The notes under the pieces: generated by a model
What the model was told of the DNA's origin: nothing
Database searches by the model: none
The model's input: the letters and a program-made list of their open reading frames with translations, nothing else
Translations under genes and position numbers: made by a program
NCBI GenBank assembly: GCA_021647465.1
Contig: JAKIUQ010000006.1
Span: 133,064 to 197,063 of the forward strand
Direction: 5' to 3'
Source of the DNA: Emcibacter sp.
GTDB lineage: Bacteria; Pseudomonadota; Alphaproteobacteria; Sphingomonadales; Emcibacteraceae
Length of the DNA stretch: 64,000 nucleotides
In this document: positions 43,312 through 54,475 of the stretch, piece after piece
How the letters are laid out: every line of letters starts with the position of its first letter
Numbering within the stretch: the first letter of the stretch is position 1

Positions 43312-45591
43312 CTATTTTTTCTCATGCATGTTGACATTATGGGCGGCAAGGGCGGCCAGATTAATAATTTCTGAGGCATATGACCCCATGGGGATGATCT
43401 GAACCGAATGGGCAAGCCCCACCAACATGGGCCCAATCACGGTGCCCCCGCCAAGTTCGCGCAGCATTTTGGTTGAAATATGGGCCGAATGCATGCCCGG
43501 CATAATCAAGATATTGGCCGGGCCTGACAGGCGGCAAAAGGGGTATGATTTCATAATCTCAGGATTAAGAGCAACGCCGGCATGCATTTCCCCCTCATAT
43601 TCAAAATCAACCTTCCTTTGGTCAAGAACGCTTACCGCCGCCCGCGAAGTCGTGGCTAAAATACCGCCTACAGGATTGCCAAAATTGGTATAAGACATGA
43701 AGGCCACGCGTGGTTCTATGCCAAAATGACGTACGGCTGCTGCCGCATGGATGGCTATTTCGGCCATTTCTTCTGCGGTGGGCATTTCATTGATGGCGGT
43801 ATCGGCCACAAAAATTGTCCGGTCATCCTTGACCACAATAGATAGTCCCATGGCTTCACAGCCGGGGATGGGGTCGATCACTTTCATAATACTGTCGAGT
43901 GCCGCCGCATAATGGCGGTTATGTCCGGTCACCATGGCATCCGCATCCCCAAAGGCGAGCATACAGGCCCCGAAAATATTACGGTCTGACCGGACAAGAC
44001 GCAGGCAATCCCGAAAGAGATAACCTTTGCGTTGCAATTTCGAGAATAGAAACTCCGCATATTTGGTGGTCTTTTCACTGTCCCGGCCATGATGGATTTC
44101 CAGCGTGTCATTTCGATTATGTCCGATATGTTCCAGGTGATCGCGAATTTTCTTTTCATAACCGATGAGAACCGCTTTGCCATAGCCATTCTGCTCAAAC
44201 CCAAGGGCGGCCCGAAGAACGGTTTCTTCATCCGCTTCGGTAAAGATCACCCGCTTTGGCTCATTGCCGAGCTGATCATAGATCATTTGTAATGTGCCGG
44301 TGGTGGGATTGAGCCGCGCCGCCAATTCCTTGCGGTAGGCATTCATATCAATGATCGGCCTTCTGGCGACGCCGCTTTTGATGGCGGCCTCTGCGACGGC
44401 GGGCGATATGGCGCTGATCAATCGCGGATCGAAAGGGGCCGGAATGATATATTTCGGGCCATATTTTGGATGTCCTCCGCTATAGGCGGCGGCGACTTCA
44501 TCTGGCACATCTTCACGGGCCAGTTTCGCAATGGCGAGGGCGGCGGCTATTTTCATTTCATCATTGATGGTGGAGGCCCGCACATCCAGCGCGCCGCGAA
44601 AAATATAGGGAAAACCAAGCACATTATTTACCTGATTTGGATAATCTGACCTGCCCGTGGCCACGATGGCGTCATTGCGCGCTTCGGCCACATCCTCGGG
44701 CGTTATTTCCGGATCCGGATTGGCCATGGCAAAGATGATGGGCTTGTCTGCCATGCTTTTGACCATATCTTTGCTGACGGCGCCTTTAACCGACAGGCCC
44801 AGAAATATATCGGTATTAACCAGCGCCTGCTTTAATGTGCGATGTTCTGTTGCAATGGCATGGGCCGATTTCCATTGGTTCATGCCTTCTTTTCGGCCTT
44901 GATAAATGACGCCTTTGCTGTCGCACATGATGACATTTTCATGGGGTACGCCCATGGCTTTGACCAATTCAGTACAGGCGATAGAGGCCGCGCCTGCGCC
45001 ATTAACGACTATTTTAACATTTTTAATGTCCCGTCCCGTAAGGTCAATGGCATTTATAACACCGGCGGCGGTAATGATTGCCGTGCCGTGCTGATCATCG
45101 TGGAAAACCGGAATATCCATCTTTTCGCGCAGGGCCTGTTCAATGATGAAGCATTCAGGGGCCTTGATATCTTCCAGATTTATGCCGCCAAATGTGGGGC
45201 CAAGTAATTTCACGCAATTGATGAATTCGTCCACATCTGTGGTATCCACTTCAAGGTCAATACCGTCAATATCGGCGAATCTTTTGAACAGAACCGCTTT
45301 TCCCTCCATAACAGGTTTGGACGCGAGCGCACCAAGATTCCCAAGCCCGAGGATGGCGGTGCCATTGGTAATAATGGCCACGAGATTACCTTTAGCCGTA
45401 TAATCATAAGCCATACTTGGATGTTCCGAGATGGCCAATACAGGGGCCGCCACGCCGGGGGAATAGGCCAGAGACAGATCACGCTGGGTTGCCATGGATT
45501 TGGTTGCCCGGATTTCCAGTTTTCCGGGACGGCCAATGGCGTGGTAATGAAGGGCTTCTTTATCGCCAAAATCATTTTTTTTATCACTCAT
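43312..45591 (-). CDS. maeB: NADP-dependent malic enzyme with C-terminal phosphotransacetylase-like domain
   Basis: A 759-residue MaeB that decarboxylates malate to pyruvate with NADP. The malic N-domain carries SLAYSPGVAAPVL and FHDDQHGTA; the NAD-binding domain has VNGAGAASIA; the C-terminal about 330 residues match phosphate acetyltransferase (NIFGACMLAFGDADAMVTG), a regulatory domain in this class. The ATG at 45589-45591 is preferred because the 20 residues before it do not match the family. Divergent from mutS, a typical alphaproteobacterial order. Confidence 0.95.
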   Translation of the reverse strand: MSDKKNDFGDKEALHYHAIGRPGKLEIRATKSMATQRDLSLAYSPGVAAPVLAISEHPSMAYDYTAKGNLVAIITNGTAILGLGNLGALASKPVMEGKAVLFKRFADIDGIDLEVDTTDVDEFINCVKLLGPTFGGINLEDIKAPECFIIEQALREKMDIPVFHDDQHGTAIITAAGVINAIDLTGRDIKNVKIVVNGAGAASIACTELVKAMGVPHENVIMCDSKGVIYQGRKEGMNQWKSAHAIATEHRTLKQALVNTDIFLGLSVKGAVSKDMVKSMADKPIIFAMANPDPEITPEDVAEARNDAIVATGRSDYPNQVNNVLGFPYIFRGALDVRASTINDEMKIAAALAIAKLAREDVPDEVAAAYSGGHPKYGPKYIIPAPFDPRLISAISPAVAEAAIKSGVARRPIIDMNAYRKELAARLNPTTGTLQMIYDQLGNEPKRVIFTEADEETVLRAALGFEQNGYGKAVLIGYEKKIRDHLEHIGHNRNDTLEIHHGRDSEKTTKYAEFLFSKLQRKGYLFRDCLRLVRSDRNIFGACMLAFGDADAMVTGHNRHYAAALDSIMKVIDPIPGCEAMGLSIVVKDDRTIFVADTAINEMPTAEEMAEIAIHAAAAVRHFGIEPRVAFMSYTNFGNPVGGILATTSRAAVSVLDQRKVDFEYEGEMHAGVALNPEIMKSYPFCRLSGPANILIMPGMHSAHISTKMLRELGGGTVIGPMLVGLAHSVQIIPMGSYASEIINLAALAAHNVNMHEKK

Positions 45592-45828
45592 TACTTTGCT
45601 TTCTACGATTATTATAATCTTTTGGTCTGGTTTTAGAAAATTGCTTTCCACCTATGGCGCAGATAAGGTATCTTTGATATGGCACCCGCAGCATATATCT
45701 GAATATTAAAAAATACTAGTGAAACAAATTTTCGAAACATATTTAATTACATTATTTGTATATATATTGTAATTAAACAAATTGTAAACATATAATATCT
45801 TTATTAATATTTTAAAATTGATGACATT

Positions 45829-48609
45829 ATGACCGATACTCTGACAAAAAGTAAGAATAAATCATCACGGACGATGGCGAAATTTGCGCCGAAATCTGAT
45901 TCTGCTGTAACGCCCATGATGGTACAATTTTTAGAGTTAAAAGAAAAACATCAGGAATATCTGCTCTTTTACCGGATGGGTGATTTTTATGAATTATTCT
46001 TCGAGGATGCGGTTAAGGCTTCGCAGGCCCTCGACATTACCCTGACCAAACGGGGAAAATATAACGGGGTTGATATTCCCATGTGCGGCGTTCCAGTTCA
46101 TGCGGCGGAAAATTATCTGTCCCGCCTTATTAAGCGGGGATTTAAAGTTGCCGTTTGCGAACAGATGGAAAATCCGGCAGAGGCTAAAAAGCGCGGTGCC
46201 AAATCTGTTGTAAGGCGGGATGTGGTGCGTTTGGTCACCCCGGGAACCATCACCGAAGAAAATCTGTTAAATGCCCGCCAGAATAATTTTTTGGCCGCCT
46301 TGGCCCGGTCGCAGAATAAATTTGCGCTGGCATGGCTTGATATTTCCACAGGCGATTTTTTTGTCAACGCCCTTCACCCGGAAAATTTGGGTTCTGAATT
46401 AGCCCGCCTAAACGCAGGAGAGATCATCCTGTCGTCACAGCTTTTGGCAAGCGACGATCTGGGGGATGCGCTTGCGGACTGGGAACATGTGCTCAGCCTC
46501 GTTGAAAGCAGCCATTTTGACAGTATGCGGGGGGAGGCTATCCTGAAAGAGGCTTACGGCGTCAAAACCCTCGAAGGATTGGGAAGTTTTAATCGCGAAG
46601 AATTATCCGCTTGCGGCGGGTTAATAACCTATTTGCTGGAAACGCAAAAAGGCAAATTACCCAAACTTAAGAATCCCGTGTCCGTCGGCGAAGGCGGCAC
46701 CATGATGATAGACGGAGCGACCCGCAGAAATCTGGAATTGACCCATACCTTGGCGGGGTCGCGGCAAGGCAGCTTGCTCCATACGATTGACCGCACGGTA
46801 ACGGGCGCGGGGGCAAGATTGCTCAGCAGCCGCCTTAATGCGCCGCTAATGGATCATATAGCCATAAACCGGCGGCTCGATCTGGTGGCTTATTTCCAGG
46901 AACATGAGGCATTCCGCCGTAAAATCAGAGATTTGCTTAAGCGGTGTCCTGATCTGGAACGGGCCATGTCGCGGCTGTCCGTGGGGCGCGGCGGCCCCCG
47001 TGACCTCGCGGCTGTGCGCAATGGCCTGATACAGGCTGCGGATATTAAATATATTTTCCAAAGTCGGTCGACATCGCCGGATGTGGCCAATGAAACCGCC
47101 AGTGATGATCATCTGATATCACGGCCAAAAGACATTGACATTATCCTCAAAAATTTAGGCTCTCATCAGGAGATTATTGATTTATTGCAAAGGGCGCTTT
47201 CTGAAGACCTGCCGACCATCATTCGGGACGGGAATTTCATAGCCAAGGGCTTTCATGCCGCCCTCGACGATTTTCGCGTGCTGTCCAGTGAAAGCAAAAG
47301 ATTGATATTGGCTTTAGAGGCAAAATACCGGGACATGAGCGGGGTGAATGGCCTGAAAGTGAAATATAACAATGTGCTGGGATATTTTATTGAGGTCACG
47401 GCGCTTCATGCGGATAAGTTAATGGCCGCGCCCTTGAATGAAACTTTCATCCATCGCCAGACCTTGGCCAGTGCGGTACGGTTCAATAGTCACGAACTGG
47501 CAGAGCTTGCAGGGAAAATAGGGCAGGCGTCGGACAGAGCCCTTGTCCTGGAACATGAAATATATGAAGAACTGGTCGCGGCCACGCTTCATAGCTGGCA
47601 GGAAATAATTCTGGCATCTCAGGGACTTGCGCAACTGGATGTGGCAACCGCCCTGGCGGAACTTGCGGCTGAAAAAAATTACAGTCGGCCTTTGGTGGAT
47701 GACAGTCTGAGTTTTGATATTCAAAATGGCCGTCACCCCGTGGTTGAAGCTGCTTTGGAGAAAAATCAGTCAGATCATTTTGTGGCCAATGACTGCGACC
47801 TTAATCCCGGCAACAGATTATGGTTGATTACGGGGCCAAATATGGCCGGTAAAAGTACTTTTCTGCGGCAGAATGCCTTGATGGCTTTGATGGCCCAGAT
47901 GGGCAGTTTCGTTCCGGCAGAAAAAGCGCATATGGGCATTGTTGATCGTTTGTTCAGCCGGGTCGGTGCCTCGGATGATTTGGCGCGGGGACGGTCAACC
48001 TTTATGGTTGAAATGGTTGAAACAGCGGCAATATTAAACCAGTCCACGGAACGCTCTCTGGTGATTTTGGATGAAATAGGCCGGGGGACAGCCACTTATG
48101 ACGGCCTGTCCATTGCATGGGCGGCGGTGGAACATATCCATGAAGTGAATATGTGCCGGGCCTTATTTGCAACCCATTATCATGAGATGACCGCATTGGC
48201 GGCAAAGCTGGATGATTTGGCGCTGCATTATATGAAGGTTAAGGACTGGCAGGGAGAAATTATCTTTCTTCATCAAGTGGCCAAGGGCTCTGCGGATCGC
48301 TCATATGGTATTCAGGTGGCAAAACTGGCGGGCCTGCCAAAGGTCGTTGTAGAACGGGCGCAGCAAGTGTTGCATAGCCTCGAACAAGACGGGCAGGGCG
48401 CGGCCAGAGGGCAAAAAATGGATAATCTGGCCGATGACTTGCCTTTGTTTTCCGCTCTTCAGGCGAAAGTCGATCAGGGGTCAGTCAATGAAAATTCGGC
48501 TGGTGTGAAGATTGAAAAAATATTGTCAGATGTTTTTCCTGATGAACTTAGCCCAAGGCAGGCAATGGATATTCTCTATAAATTAAAGCAGTTGCAGCAA
48601 GATGGTTAA
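45829..48609 (+). CDS. mutS: DNA mismatch repair protein MutS
   Basis: A 926-residue mismatch sensor. The mismatch-binding Phe lies in [17 protein letters not shown] (about 46-62). The ATPase has Walker [10 protein letters not shown] (about 670-678), Walker [15 protein letters not shown] and the composite STFMVEM motif. The C-terminus ends in the usual helix pair [15 protein letters not shown]. The last eight bases overlap the glnD start, so mutS-glnD are translated together. Confidence 0.97.
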   Translation: MTDTLTKSKNKSSRTMAKFAPKSDSAVTPMMVQFLELKEKHQEYLLFYRMGDFYELFFEDAVKASQALDITLTKRGKYNGVDIPMCGVPVHAAENYLSRLIKRGFKVAVCEQMENPAEAKKRGAKSVVRRDVVRLVTPGTITEENLLNARQNNFLAALARSQNKFALAWLDISTGDFFVNALHPENLGSELARLNAGEIILSSQLLASDDLGDALADWEHVLSLVESSHFDSMRGEAILKEAYGVKTLEGLGSFNREELSACGGLITYLLETQKGKLPKLKNPVSVGEGGTMMIDGATRRNLELTHTLAGSRQGSLLHTIDRTVTGAGARLLSSRLNAPLMDHIAINRRLDLVAYFQEHEAFRRKIRDLLKRCPDLERAMSRLSVGRGGPRDLAAVRNGLIQAADIKYIFQSRSTSPDVANETASDDHLISRPKDIDIILKNLGSHQEIIDLLQRALSEDLPTIIRDGNFIAKGFHAALDDFRVLSSESKRLILALEAKYRDMSGVNGLKVKYNNVLGYFIEVTALHADKLMAAPLNETFIHRQTLASAVRFNSHELAELAGKIGQASDRALVLEHEIYEELVAATLHSWQEIILASQGLAQLDVATALAELAAEKNYSRPLVDDSLSFDIQNGRHPVVEAALEKNQSDHFVANDCDLNPGNRLWLITGPNMAGKSTFLRQNALMALMAQMGSFVPAEKAHMGIVDRLFSRVGASDDLARGRSTFMVEMVETAAILNQSTERSLVILDEIGRGTATYDGLSIAWAAVEHIHEVNMCRALFATHYHEMTALAAKLDDLALHYMKVKDWQGEIIFLHQVAKGSADRSYGIQVAKLAGLPKVVVERAQQVLHSLEQDGQGAARGQKMDNLADDLPLFSALQAKVDQGSVNENSAGVKIEKILSDVFPDELSPRQAMDILYKLKQLQQDG

Positions 48610-51376
48610 AGTTAAAAAGAATTCCCAGATTTTTAATCGTAAAGCCTTTGAAAACAGGTTGCGTGACCTTCAGGCGAATATGTCCTCTTCCGATATACGC
48701 CCGGCGCTGATAGAGCTTTTAAAGGAATTTTATCAGCATGGATTTGAAGAAATTCAGCGCCGCTGTACTGAGGGGGAAAATGGCGCAGCTTTGGTTGCGG
48801 CGCAGACGTTGTTGACGGATGAAATCATTATTCAGATTTATAAAATCACCACAGAATATATTCTTCCCGTACAGAATAGAACGTCGAGTGAACGGTTGAG
48901 CCTCGTGGCTATTGGGGGGTATGGCCGCATTGATATGTCGCCTTATTCCGATGTGGATATATTGTTTTTATTGCCCTACAAACAAACCGCATGGGGCGAG
49001 CAGGTTGTTGAATATATGCTTTATATGCTGTGGGACATCGGCTTGAAAGTCGGCCATGCGGTCCGCACAATTAAGGAATCTGTGCGTCTGTCAAAAGAAG
49101 ATTTGACCATTCGGACATCTTTGCTGGAATCCAGATATATCTGCGCGGACAAGACTTTATACGAAGAATTTCTGGAAAGCTATAAAAGTCAGGTTGTTGC
49201 CGGAACGGAACCCGAATTTGTCGAACAAAAACTTGCCGAACGGGACGCGCGCCATATCAAGCTGGGTCAGGCCCGTTATGTGGTAGAGCCGAATATCAAG
49301 GAAGGTAAGGGGGGGCTGCGCGACCTGCAAACTTTATACTGGATTTCCAAATATTTATATGGCGTGGAAAGTGTATCCGAAGTGGTGGAAAAGGGCGTAT
49401 TTTCCCAAAATGATTATCGCCAGTTCCGAAAAGCTCATAATTTTATGACGGTGGTACGTTTTCACTTGCATTATATTTCTGGCCGCGCGGAGGAACGCAT
49501 TACGTTTGGCGTACAGAAAATATTGGCGGATCGCCTTGGTTATGTGGACCGGGCCGGATTATCCGGCGTCGAACGTTTTATGAAGCATTTTTTCCTTATG
49601 GCAAAGACCGTGGGTGATCTGACGCGAATATATTGTGCCTATCTTGAAGACAAGCATAAGCGCAAACCCCGTCTCAGGATGCTTAAATTTGGTCTTCGCA
49701 ATCGGAAAATAGGCATATTTCCCGTAGAAGGCAGCCGTATTTCCCTGACGACTTCCAAGGATTTTATTGACGATCCTATTAACATGATGCGTATTTTTCA
49801 TGAGGCCCAAAAACATGATCTGGATATTCACCCCCGGGCATTACGCCGTATTCGTCATAACCTTAAGCTGATAAATCGAAATTTTCGCAATGATCCTGAG
49901 GCGAACAGGCTGTTCATTGAAATGCTGACCTATAAAGCGGGGCCGGGATTTATTTTAAGGCTGATGAATGAAGCCGGCGTATTGGGCAAATTTATCCCTG
50001 ATTTTGGACGGGTTGTGGCCCAAATGCAATTTGATATGTATCATGTTTATACCGTTGATGAACATACCATCAGAGCGATTGAGCTCTTGTCCGAACTGGA
50101 ACAGGGGAAATTTGCGGAGGAGCATCCGCTATCTCATGAAATAGTCCATAAAATACTTTCGCGAAAGGTGCTTTATGTCGCTGTTTTGCTTCATGATATT
50201 GCCAAGGGCCGCAAGGGTGACCATTCGGTTTTGGGGGAACGGGTGGCCCAAAAACTATGTCCGCGCCTTGGGTTGACGGCGGCGCAAACGGAAACCGTTT
50301 CATGGCTTGTGCGCCATCATCTGATTATGACGCATGTGGCTTTTAAGCGTGATTTAAGTGACCCAAAAACCATTGAGGATATCTCGAAAATCATTCAAAG
50401 TCCTGAACGGTTGCGCCTGTTGCTGGTCTTGACCGTTGTTGATATCCGGGCCGTTGGGCCAAAAATATGGAATGGCTGGAAGGGGCAATTGCTTAGGGAT
50501 CTATATTATCAGGCCGAAAGATATCTTTTGGGCGATCAAATTGAAGGCGGCAGTAAGCGCGGGATAGAGGCGGCTCAGGAAATGCTTCGCGCCGAGCTTT
50601 CCGACTGGACGGATGATGAGTTCAGGGCTTATTGCAAAAGATTTTACGCGCCGTACTGGCTTGCGGTTAAGGGCGAAAATCAAATCAGAAATGCGCGTTT
50701 GATTGCGCAATCGGATAAGATGGATGAGAAGCTGAACATCAATATTCATGTGGATGAATTTCAAAATATTTCAGAATTAACCATCTATGCACAAGATCAC
50801 CCGGGAATTTTTGCCAGAATAACGGGGGCTATCGCGGTTAGCGGGGCCTCTATTCAGGATGCGAGAGTCTTTACCACCAAGGATGGAATGGCCTTGGATA
50901 CCTTTAGGATTCAAGAGCCGGATGGCGGCATATTCAAAGATAAACACAAGCTTGAGCGTCTTGAGAAAACCATTGAGCGAACACTTTCCGGTGAATTACT
51001 GCCGCGTAAAGAATTGGACAGTTTATGTGCGCGGCCCAATAAGGCAGATGCCTTTACCATTGAACCCCGTGTCCTGATTGATAATAAGGCCAGCAACCGT
51101 TATACAGTCATTGAACTGAATGGCTTTGATCGGCCGGGCTTTCTTTATATGCTGTCACAGGCTTTGGTTGACCTGAAACTTTCCATCGGCAGCGCCCATA
51201 TCGCCACCTTTGGTGAACGGGCGGTGACGGTTATCTTTGTCTGTGACTTGTTTGGCCATAAAATTGACAATGTAAATAAATTGAAAAAAATCAGGGAAAA
51301 ACTTATGGCAGCTCTTTTAGTTGGCAAAAAAAAACCAAAGATTAACAAGAAAAAACTCAACCGGGTTAGTCCTTAA
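48602..51376 (+). CDS. glnD: Bifunctional PII uridylyltransferase / uridylyl-removing enzyme
   Basis: A 924-residue nitrogen sensor that uridylylates PII when glutamine is low. The nucleotidyltransferase site is [18 protein letters not shown] (about 103-120) and the HD hydrolase site is [15 protein letters not shown] (about 530). Two C-terminal ACT domains begin at about 725 ([19 protein letters not shown]) and 835 ([19 protein letters not shown]). All domains are complete. It overlaps mutS and is followed after one base by murJ, giving one operon. Confidence 0.96.
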   Translation: MVKVKKNSQIFNRKAFENRLRDLQANMSSSDIRPALIELLKEFYQHGFEEIQRRCTEGENGAALVAAQTLLTDEIIIQIYKITTEYILPVQNRTSSERLSLVAIGGYGRIDMSPYSDVDILFLLPYKQTAWGEQVVEYMLYMLWDIGLKVGHAVRTIKESVRLSKEDLTIRTSLLESRYICADKTLYEEFLESYKSQVVAGTEPEFVEQKLAERDARHIKLGQARYVVEPNIKEGKGGLRDLQTLYWISKYLYGVESVSEVVEKGVFSQNDYRQFRKAHNFMTVVRFHLHYISGRAEERITFGVQKILADRLGYVDRAGLSGVERFMKHFFLMAKTVGDLTRIYCAYLEDKHKRKPRLRMLKFGLRNRKIGIFPVEGSRISLTTSKDFIDDPINMMRIFHEAQKHDLDIHPRALRRIRHNLKLINRNFRNDPEANRLFIEMLTYKAGPGFILRLMNEAGVLGKFIPDFGRVVAQMQFDMYHVYTVDEHTIRAIELLSELEQGKFAEEHPLSHEIVHKILSRKVLYVAVLLHDIAKGRKGDHSVLGERVAQKLCPRLGLTAAQTETVSWLVRHHLIMTHVAFKRDLSDPKTIEDISKIIQSPERLRLLLVLTVVDIRAVGPKIWNGWKGQLLRDLYYQAERYLLGDQIEGGSKRGIEAAQEMLRAELSDWTDDEFRAYCKRFYAPYWLAVKGENQIRNARLIAQSDKMDEKLNINIHVDEFQNISELTIYAQDHPGIFARITGAIAVSGASIQDARVFTTKDGMALDTFRIQEPDGGIFKDKHKLERLEKTIERTLSGELLPRKELDSLCARPNKADAFTIEPRVLIDNKASNRYTVIELNGFDRPGFLYMLSQALVDLKLSIGSAHIATFGERAVTVIFVCDLFGHKIDNVNKLKKIREKLMAALLVGKKKPKINKKKLNRVSP

Positions 51377-51377
51377 T

Positions 51378-52922
51378 ATGTCCCTAGCAAAAGCCGTTGC
51401 CACCTTTAGCAGCTTCACCCTCATAAGCCGGATTTTGGGTTTTATGCGGGATATATTGGCGGCTTCCATACTCGGTGCGGGTTTTGTGGCGGATTGTTTC
51501 TTTGTTGCCCTGAAGCTGCCCAATTTTTTTCGCAGGCTTTTTGCCGAGGGGGCCTTCAGCGCGTCTTTCGTGCCGGTTTTCACCGCGACCCTTAGCCAAG
51601 GGGGGAAGGAAGAAGCGTTAAGTTTTGCCGAGAGTGCCTTTTCCTGTTTGTTGGTGGTGTTGCTGGTTCTTGTCGCGCTTATGGAAATATTTGCGCCGGC
51701 GGTAATCTATGTTCTGGCGGGTGGTTTCACGGATGATGAGGCCAAATTCCAATTGGCTGTTCTTTTGACCAGAATTACCTTCCCATTTCTGTTATTTATC
51801 AGTCTTGTCTCACTTTTGGGCGGGGTATTGAATGCTCTGGGTAAATTTTCCGAAACGGCGGCAACACCGATCATATTGAACCTTTGTATGATATCTGCCC
51901 TGATTTTCTTTTCGAACCAATTCGAGACGCCGGCACATTCTCTGGCCATAGCCGTGTCATTCGCCGGCTTTATCCAGTTGGTCTGGCTCTATCTGGCGTG
52001 CCGGCGCATAGGCTATAAAATCAGGCTTGTCATGCCGCGCCTGACACCAAAGGTAAAAGAGATGTTGATCATCATGATGCCGGCGGCTTTGGGGGCCGGG
52101 GTGATACAGATTAACCTCATGCTGGATATGATTATTGCCTCCCATCTGCCGAATGGTTCCATCTCTTTTTTATTCTATGCCGATAGATTGAACCAGCTGC
52201 CTATCGGGGTGATCGGGGTTGCCTTGGGCACCGTTCTTTTGCCAATGCTCGCCCGGAATATAGCCGAGGGAAATGAAGCAGCCTGTAATGCCAATCAAAA
52301 CAGGGCCATAGAGCTTGGGCTTTTCCTAACCATACCGGCGGCGGTTGCCTTTATGATTATTCCCTATCAGTTGATCCATGTGTTATTTGAAAGGAACGCT
52401 TTTACCTCGCAGGATAGCTGGCAGACGGCCTATGCCTTGGCGGCTTATGCGGCGGGTCTTCCGGCCTATGTTCTGGCCAAGATATTCAGCCCCGGATATT
52501 TCGCACGTAAAGATACCAGAACGCCGGTGAAATTTGCGATGGTGGCATTAGCCGTGAATGTCATATTGAATTTAATATTGATGCAGTATTTTGCCCATGT
52601 GGGGCTGGCGATGGCCACGGCCATATCAGCCTGGGTTAACGTGGCATTGCTGGCGGGGGGATTGATCCGGCGCGGCCAGTTTGCCTTTGATAAAAAGGTT
52701 TTATTGCGCGTTGCCAAATATTTTCTGGCCAGCCTTTTGATGGGCGGTATTATATGGATCATAAGCGGGCATATTTCAGATATATTTTCCGGGCAGTTGC
52801 TGGAAAAAATTTCGGGCTTGCTTATTCTCATATTGGCCGGTATCGGCAGCTACCTTGCGATGATCTTTATAACCGGTGCGGTGAAGCCGAAGGAATTAAA
52901 GGCTCTGTTCAGAGGAAAATAA
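51378..52922 (+). CDS. murJ: Lipid II flippase MurJ
   Basis: A 514-residue integral membrane protein of the MurJ/MviN family with about 14 helices, which moves lipid II across the inner membrane for peptidoglycan synthesis. The N-terminus ISRILGFMRDILAASILGAG and the following PNFFRRLFAEGAFSASFVPVF are diagnostic, with conserved Arg residues. ATG 51378, one base after the glnD stop, is the natural start; an upstream in-frame extension lies inside glnD. Its 3' end overlaps the convergent N-formylglutamate amidohydrolase by 27 bp. Confidence 0.95.
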   Translation: MSLAKAVATFSSFTLISRILGFMRDILAASILGAGFVADCFFVALKLPNFFRRLFAEGAFSASFVPVFTATLSQGGKEEALSFAESAFSCLLVVLLVLVALMEIFAPAVIYVLAGGFTDDEAKFQLAVLLTRITFPFLLFISLVSLLGGVLNALGKFSETAATPIILNLCMISALIFFSNQFETPAHSLAIAVSFAGFIQLVWLYLACRRIGYKIRLVMPRLTPKVKEMLIIMMPAALGAGVIQINLMLDMIIASHLPNGSISFLFYADRLNQLPIGVIGVALGTVLLPMLARNIAEGNEAACNANQNRAIELGLFLTIPAAVAFMIIPYQLIHVLFERNAFTSQDSWQTAYALAAYAAGLPAYVLAKIFSPGYFARKDTRTPVKFAMVALAVNVILNLILMQYFAHVGLAMATAISAWVNVALLAGGLIRRGQFAFDKKVLLRVAKYFLASLLMGGIIWIISGHISDIFSGQLLEKISGLLILILAGIGSYLAMIFITGAVKPKELKALFRGK

Positions 52923-53786
52923 GCCGGGTATATTTTTATTCAGATCTTCGCTAAGCCCAGTGATCAGAGTCCGCAGTGGCCCGAAACCATCATGTGGTTT
53001 CAGGGATTTTTCATCCATATATAGTGATCTTTTAAATTCGAGCTGAATGGCTTGGCATTTATATGCGCCGTTATGATTAGACTGACCATAATGCCGGGTA
53101 TTAAAGCCGCCGGAATAGGGCTTGTTATAGGTCACGCTGAGACCATGGTCAGAAAAATAGGCCCCGATATGGCGGCTCAATTCTACGCTGCAACTCTTGT
53201 TAAAGTAATTTCCGATCACCAGATCTGCTTGCATGTTTGAGGAAAGTCTGGGGTCTATGAAATGATAGGACGGCATGGAATGGCAATCTATCAAAAGATA
53301 ATAACCATGTTTTTTCAGCATCGCATCAAGCAGATGGCTCAAGGCATTGTGAACGGGATGATATATGTGATCAAGTCTGTGGTTGATTTCTGAAAAGGGG
53401 AGTTTTCCGGGAAAAATATTGAGCCCGTTATAGGATTTTCGTGAAAAAATACCGAAACCCTGCGCAACTTTATCCGTATTATGATATTCATTATTGTATT
53501 TAAGGGCGTGCGGCGGCATATGAAACATTTCGGAATCTATTTCATTGGCCGCGCGGTTAGTATCCACATAAGTACGCGCGAAATGATTTATGAGGCCGCT
53601 TGCCCCAAATAGAGTGACGCTATTTATCAATTGATCAACCAGTATATCGCCGGAAAAATGCAATATTTCTGGATCAATGGAAATCTTTTTCAGGAAATCT
53701 TCTGGTAAATATGTTCCGCTATGGGGGCTGTTAAAGATAATGGCATTCGTCTGATTGTCTGGCCGGAATATTGTGTATGGCTGCAT
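52896..53786 (-). CDS. N-formylglutamate amidohydrolase family protein
   Basis: A 296-residue zinc hydrolase of the HutG/FGase family, which removes the formyl group from N-formylglutamate. Family motifs are FNSPHSGTYLPEDF near residue 20, GDILVDQL, and the metal-binding LIDCHSMPS. No hut genes are nearby, so a role in histidine breakdown is not supported. In alphaproteobacteria this gene is commonly next to a cpdR-type regulator, as here, where the two are divergent. True substrate unknown. Confidence 0.88.
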   Translation of the reverse strand: MQPYTIFRPDNQTNAIIFNSPHSGTYLPEDFLKKISIDPEILHFSGDILVDQLINSVTLFGASGLINHFARTYVDTNRAANEIDSEMFHMPPHALKYNNEYHNTDKVAQGFGIFSRKSYNGLNIFPGKLPFSEINHRLDHIYHPVHNALSHLLDAMLKKHGYYLLIDCHSMPSYHFIDPRLSSNMQADLVIGNYFNKSCSVELSRHIGAYFSDHGLSVTYNKPYSGGFNTRHYGQSNHNGAYKCQAIQLEFKRSLYMDEKSLKPHDGFGPLRTLITGLSEDLNKNIPGLFSSEQSL

Positions 53787-53911
53787 GTTATCTATTGCCC
53801 ATTTGATTTGTGATTATGATCATACGGCAAAAACATTGGTATAATAAAAATATTTTTCGCAAAAAGAAAAATATATAAATAATTTATTGAATTGTTCATA
53901 CATGCTGCGTT

Positions 53912-53976
53912 ATTAAAAATACAGGGTCCCGCCCCGAATTAAAAATATAGGGCTGGGCCCGGATTAAAAAAATATA
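53912..53976. repeat. Imperfect ATTAAAAATA repeats before cpdR
   Basis: Three copies of ATTAAAAATA (or a close variant) recur about every 25 bases, and the first two are separated from the next by G/C-rich stretches that resemble each other (GGGTCCCGCCCC, GGGCTGGGCCCGG). The array ends just before the cpdR ribosome site. It may be promoter or operator sequence or only a local duplication. Confidence 0.4.
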
Positions 53977-53994
53977 ACAAAAGGTAATATAAGA

Positions 53995-54360
53995 GTGCCG
54001 CGTATTTTATTAGCTGAAGATGATGACACCATGAGAAGATTTCTGTCCAGATCTCTAGAGAAGGCTGGATATCAGGTTATTTCTGTAGGGTTGGGAACGG
54101 ATGCCCTGCCGTTGCTTGCGGGCGGTGGTTTTGATCTGCTGCTTACGGATATTGTGATGCCCGGCATGGATGGTATCGAATTGGCGCGCCGGGCGACAAA
54201 AATGCAGCCTGAGTTGAATGTTATGTTTATTACCGGGTTTGCCGCTGTGGCAATGGATACGGCAAAAGACAGACCCGTTAATGCCAAAGTTCTGCAGAAA
54301 CCATTTCACCTAAAAGATATGGTTGATGAAGTCGACAGATTGTTTAGTGAGGTTGCCTGA
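53995..54360 (+). CDS. cpdR: CpdR-type single-domain response regulator
   Basis: A 121-residue receiver domain without an output domain. Phospho-acceptor Asp52 (LTDIVMPGMDG), acidic pocket Asp9/Asp10, Thr80 (FITGFA) and Lys102 (LQKPF) are all present. In Caulobacter, unphosphorylated CpdR delivers the ClpXP protease to substrates in the cell cycle, phosphorylated through CckA/ChpT. The match in length and sequence and the neighbouring amidohydrolase gene favour CpdR. Start GTG 53995. It precedes the sigma-54 regulator on the same strand by 115 bp. Confidence 0.82.
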   Translation: MPRILLAEDDDTMRRFLSRSLEKAGYQVISVGLGTDALPLLAGGGFDLLLTDIVMPGMDGIELARRATKMQPELNVMFITGFAAVAMDTAKDRPVNAKVLQKPFHLKDMVDEVDRLFSEVA

Positions 54361-54388
54361 GTTTTTAGCCATAAAATCAGTTGTAATT

Positions 54389-54403
54389 TTAAAAGCATAT
54401 TAA
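54389..54403. promoter_or_regulatory. TTAA-N7-TTAA, CtrA-box-like
   Basis: TTAA-AAGCATA-TTAA lies about 75 bp upstream of the sigma-54 regulator start. The spacing fits CtrA. It is adjacent to a cpdR-like gene, which gives it some interest, but the pattern is weak evidence in AT-rich DNA. Confidence 0.3.
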
Positions 54404-54475
54404 GTCGTTCGGTCGTTTGCCGTTATAGTATCCCATATGCGTAAAGTCTTTTCAAACCTATAAAGGCGTAATGCT

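Noticed and set aside
51321..51377. Extended murJ start within glnD
   Set aside because: The 19 extra residues overlap glnD's conserved basic end; ATG 51378 directly after the glnD stop gives the standard MurJ N-terminus.
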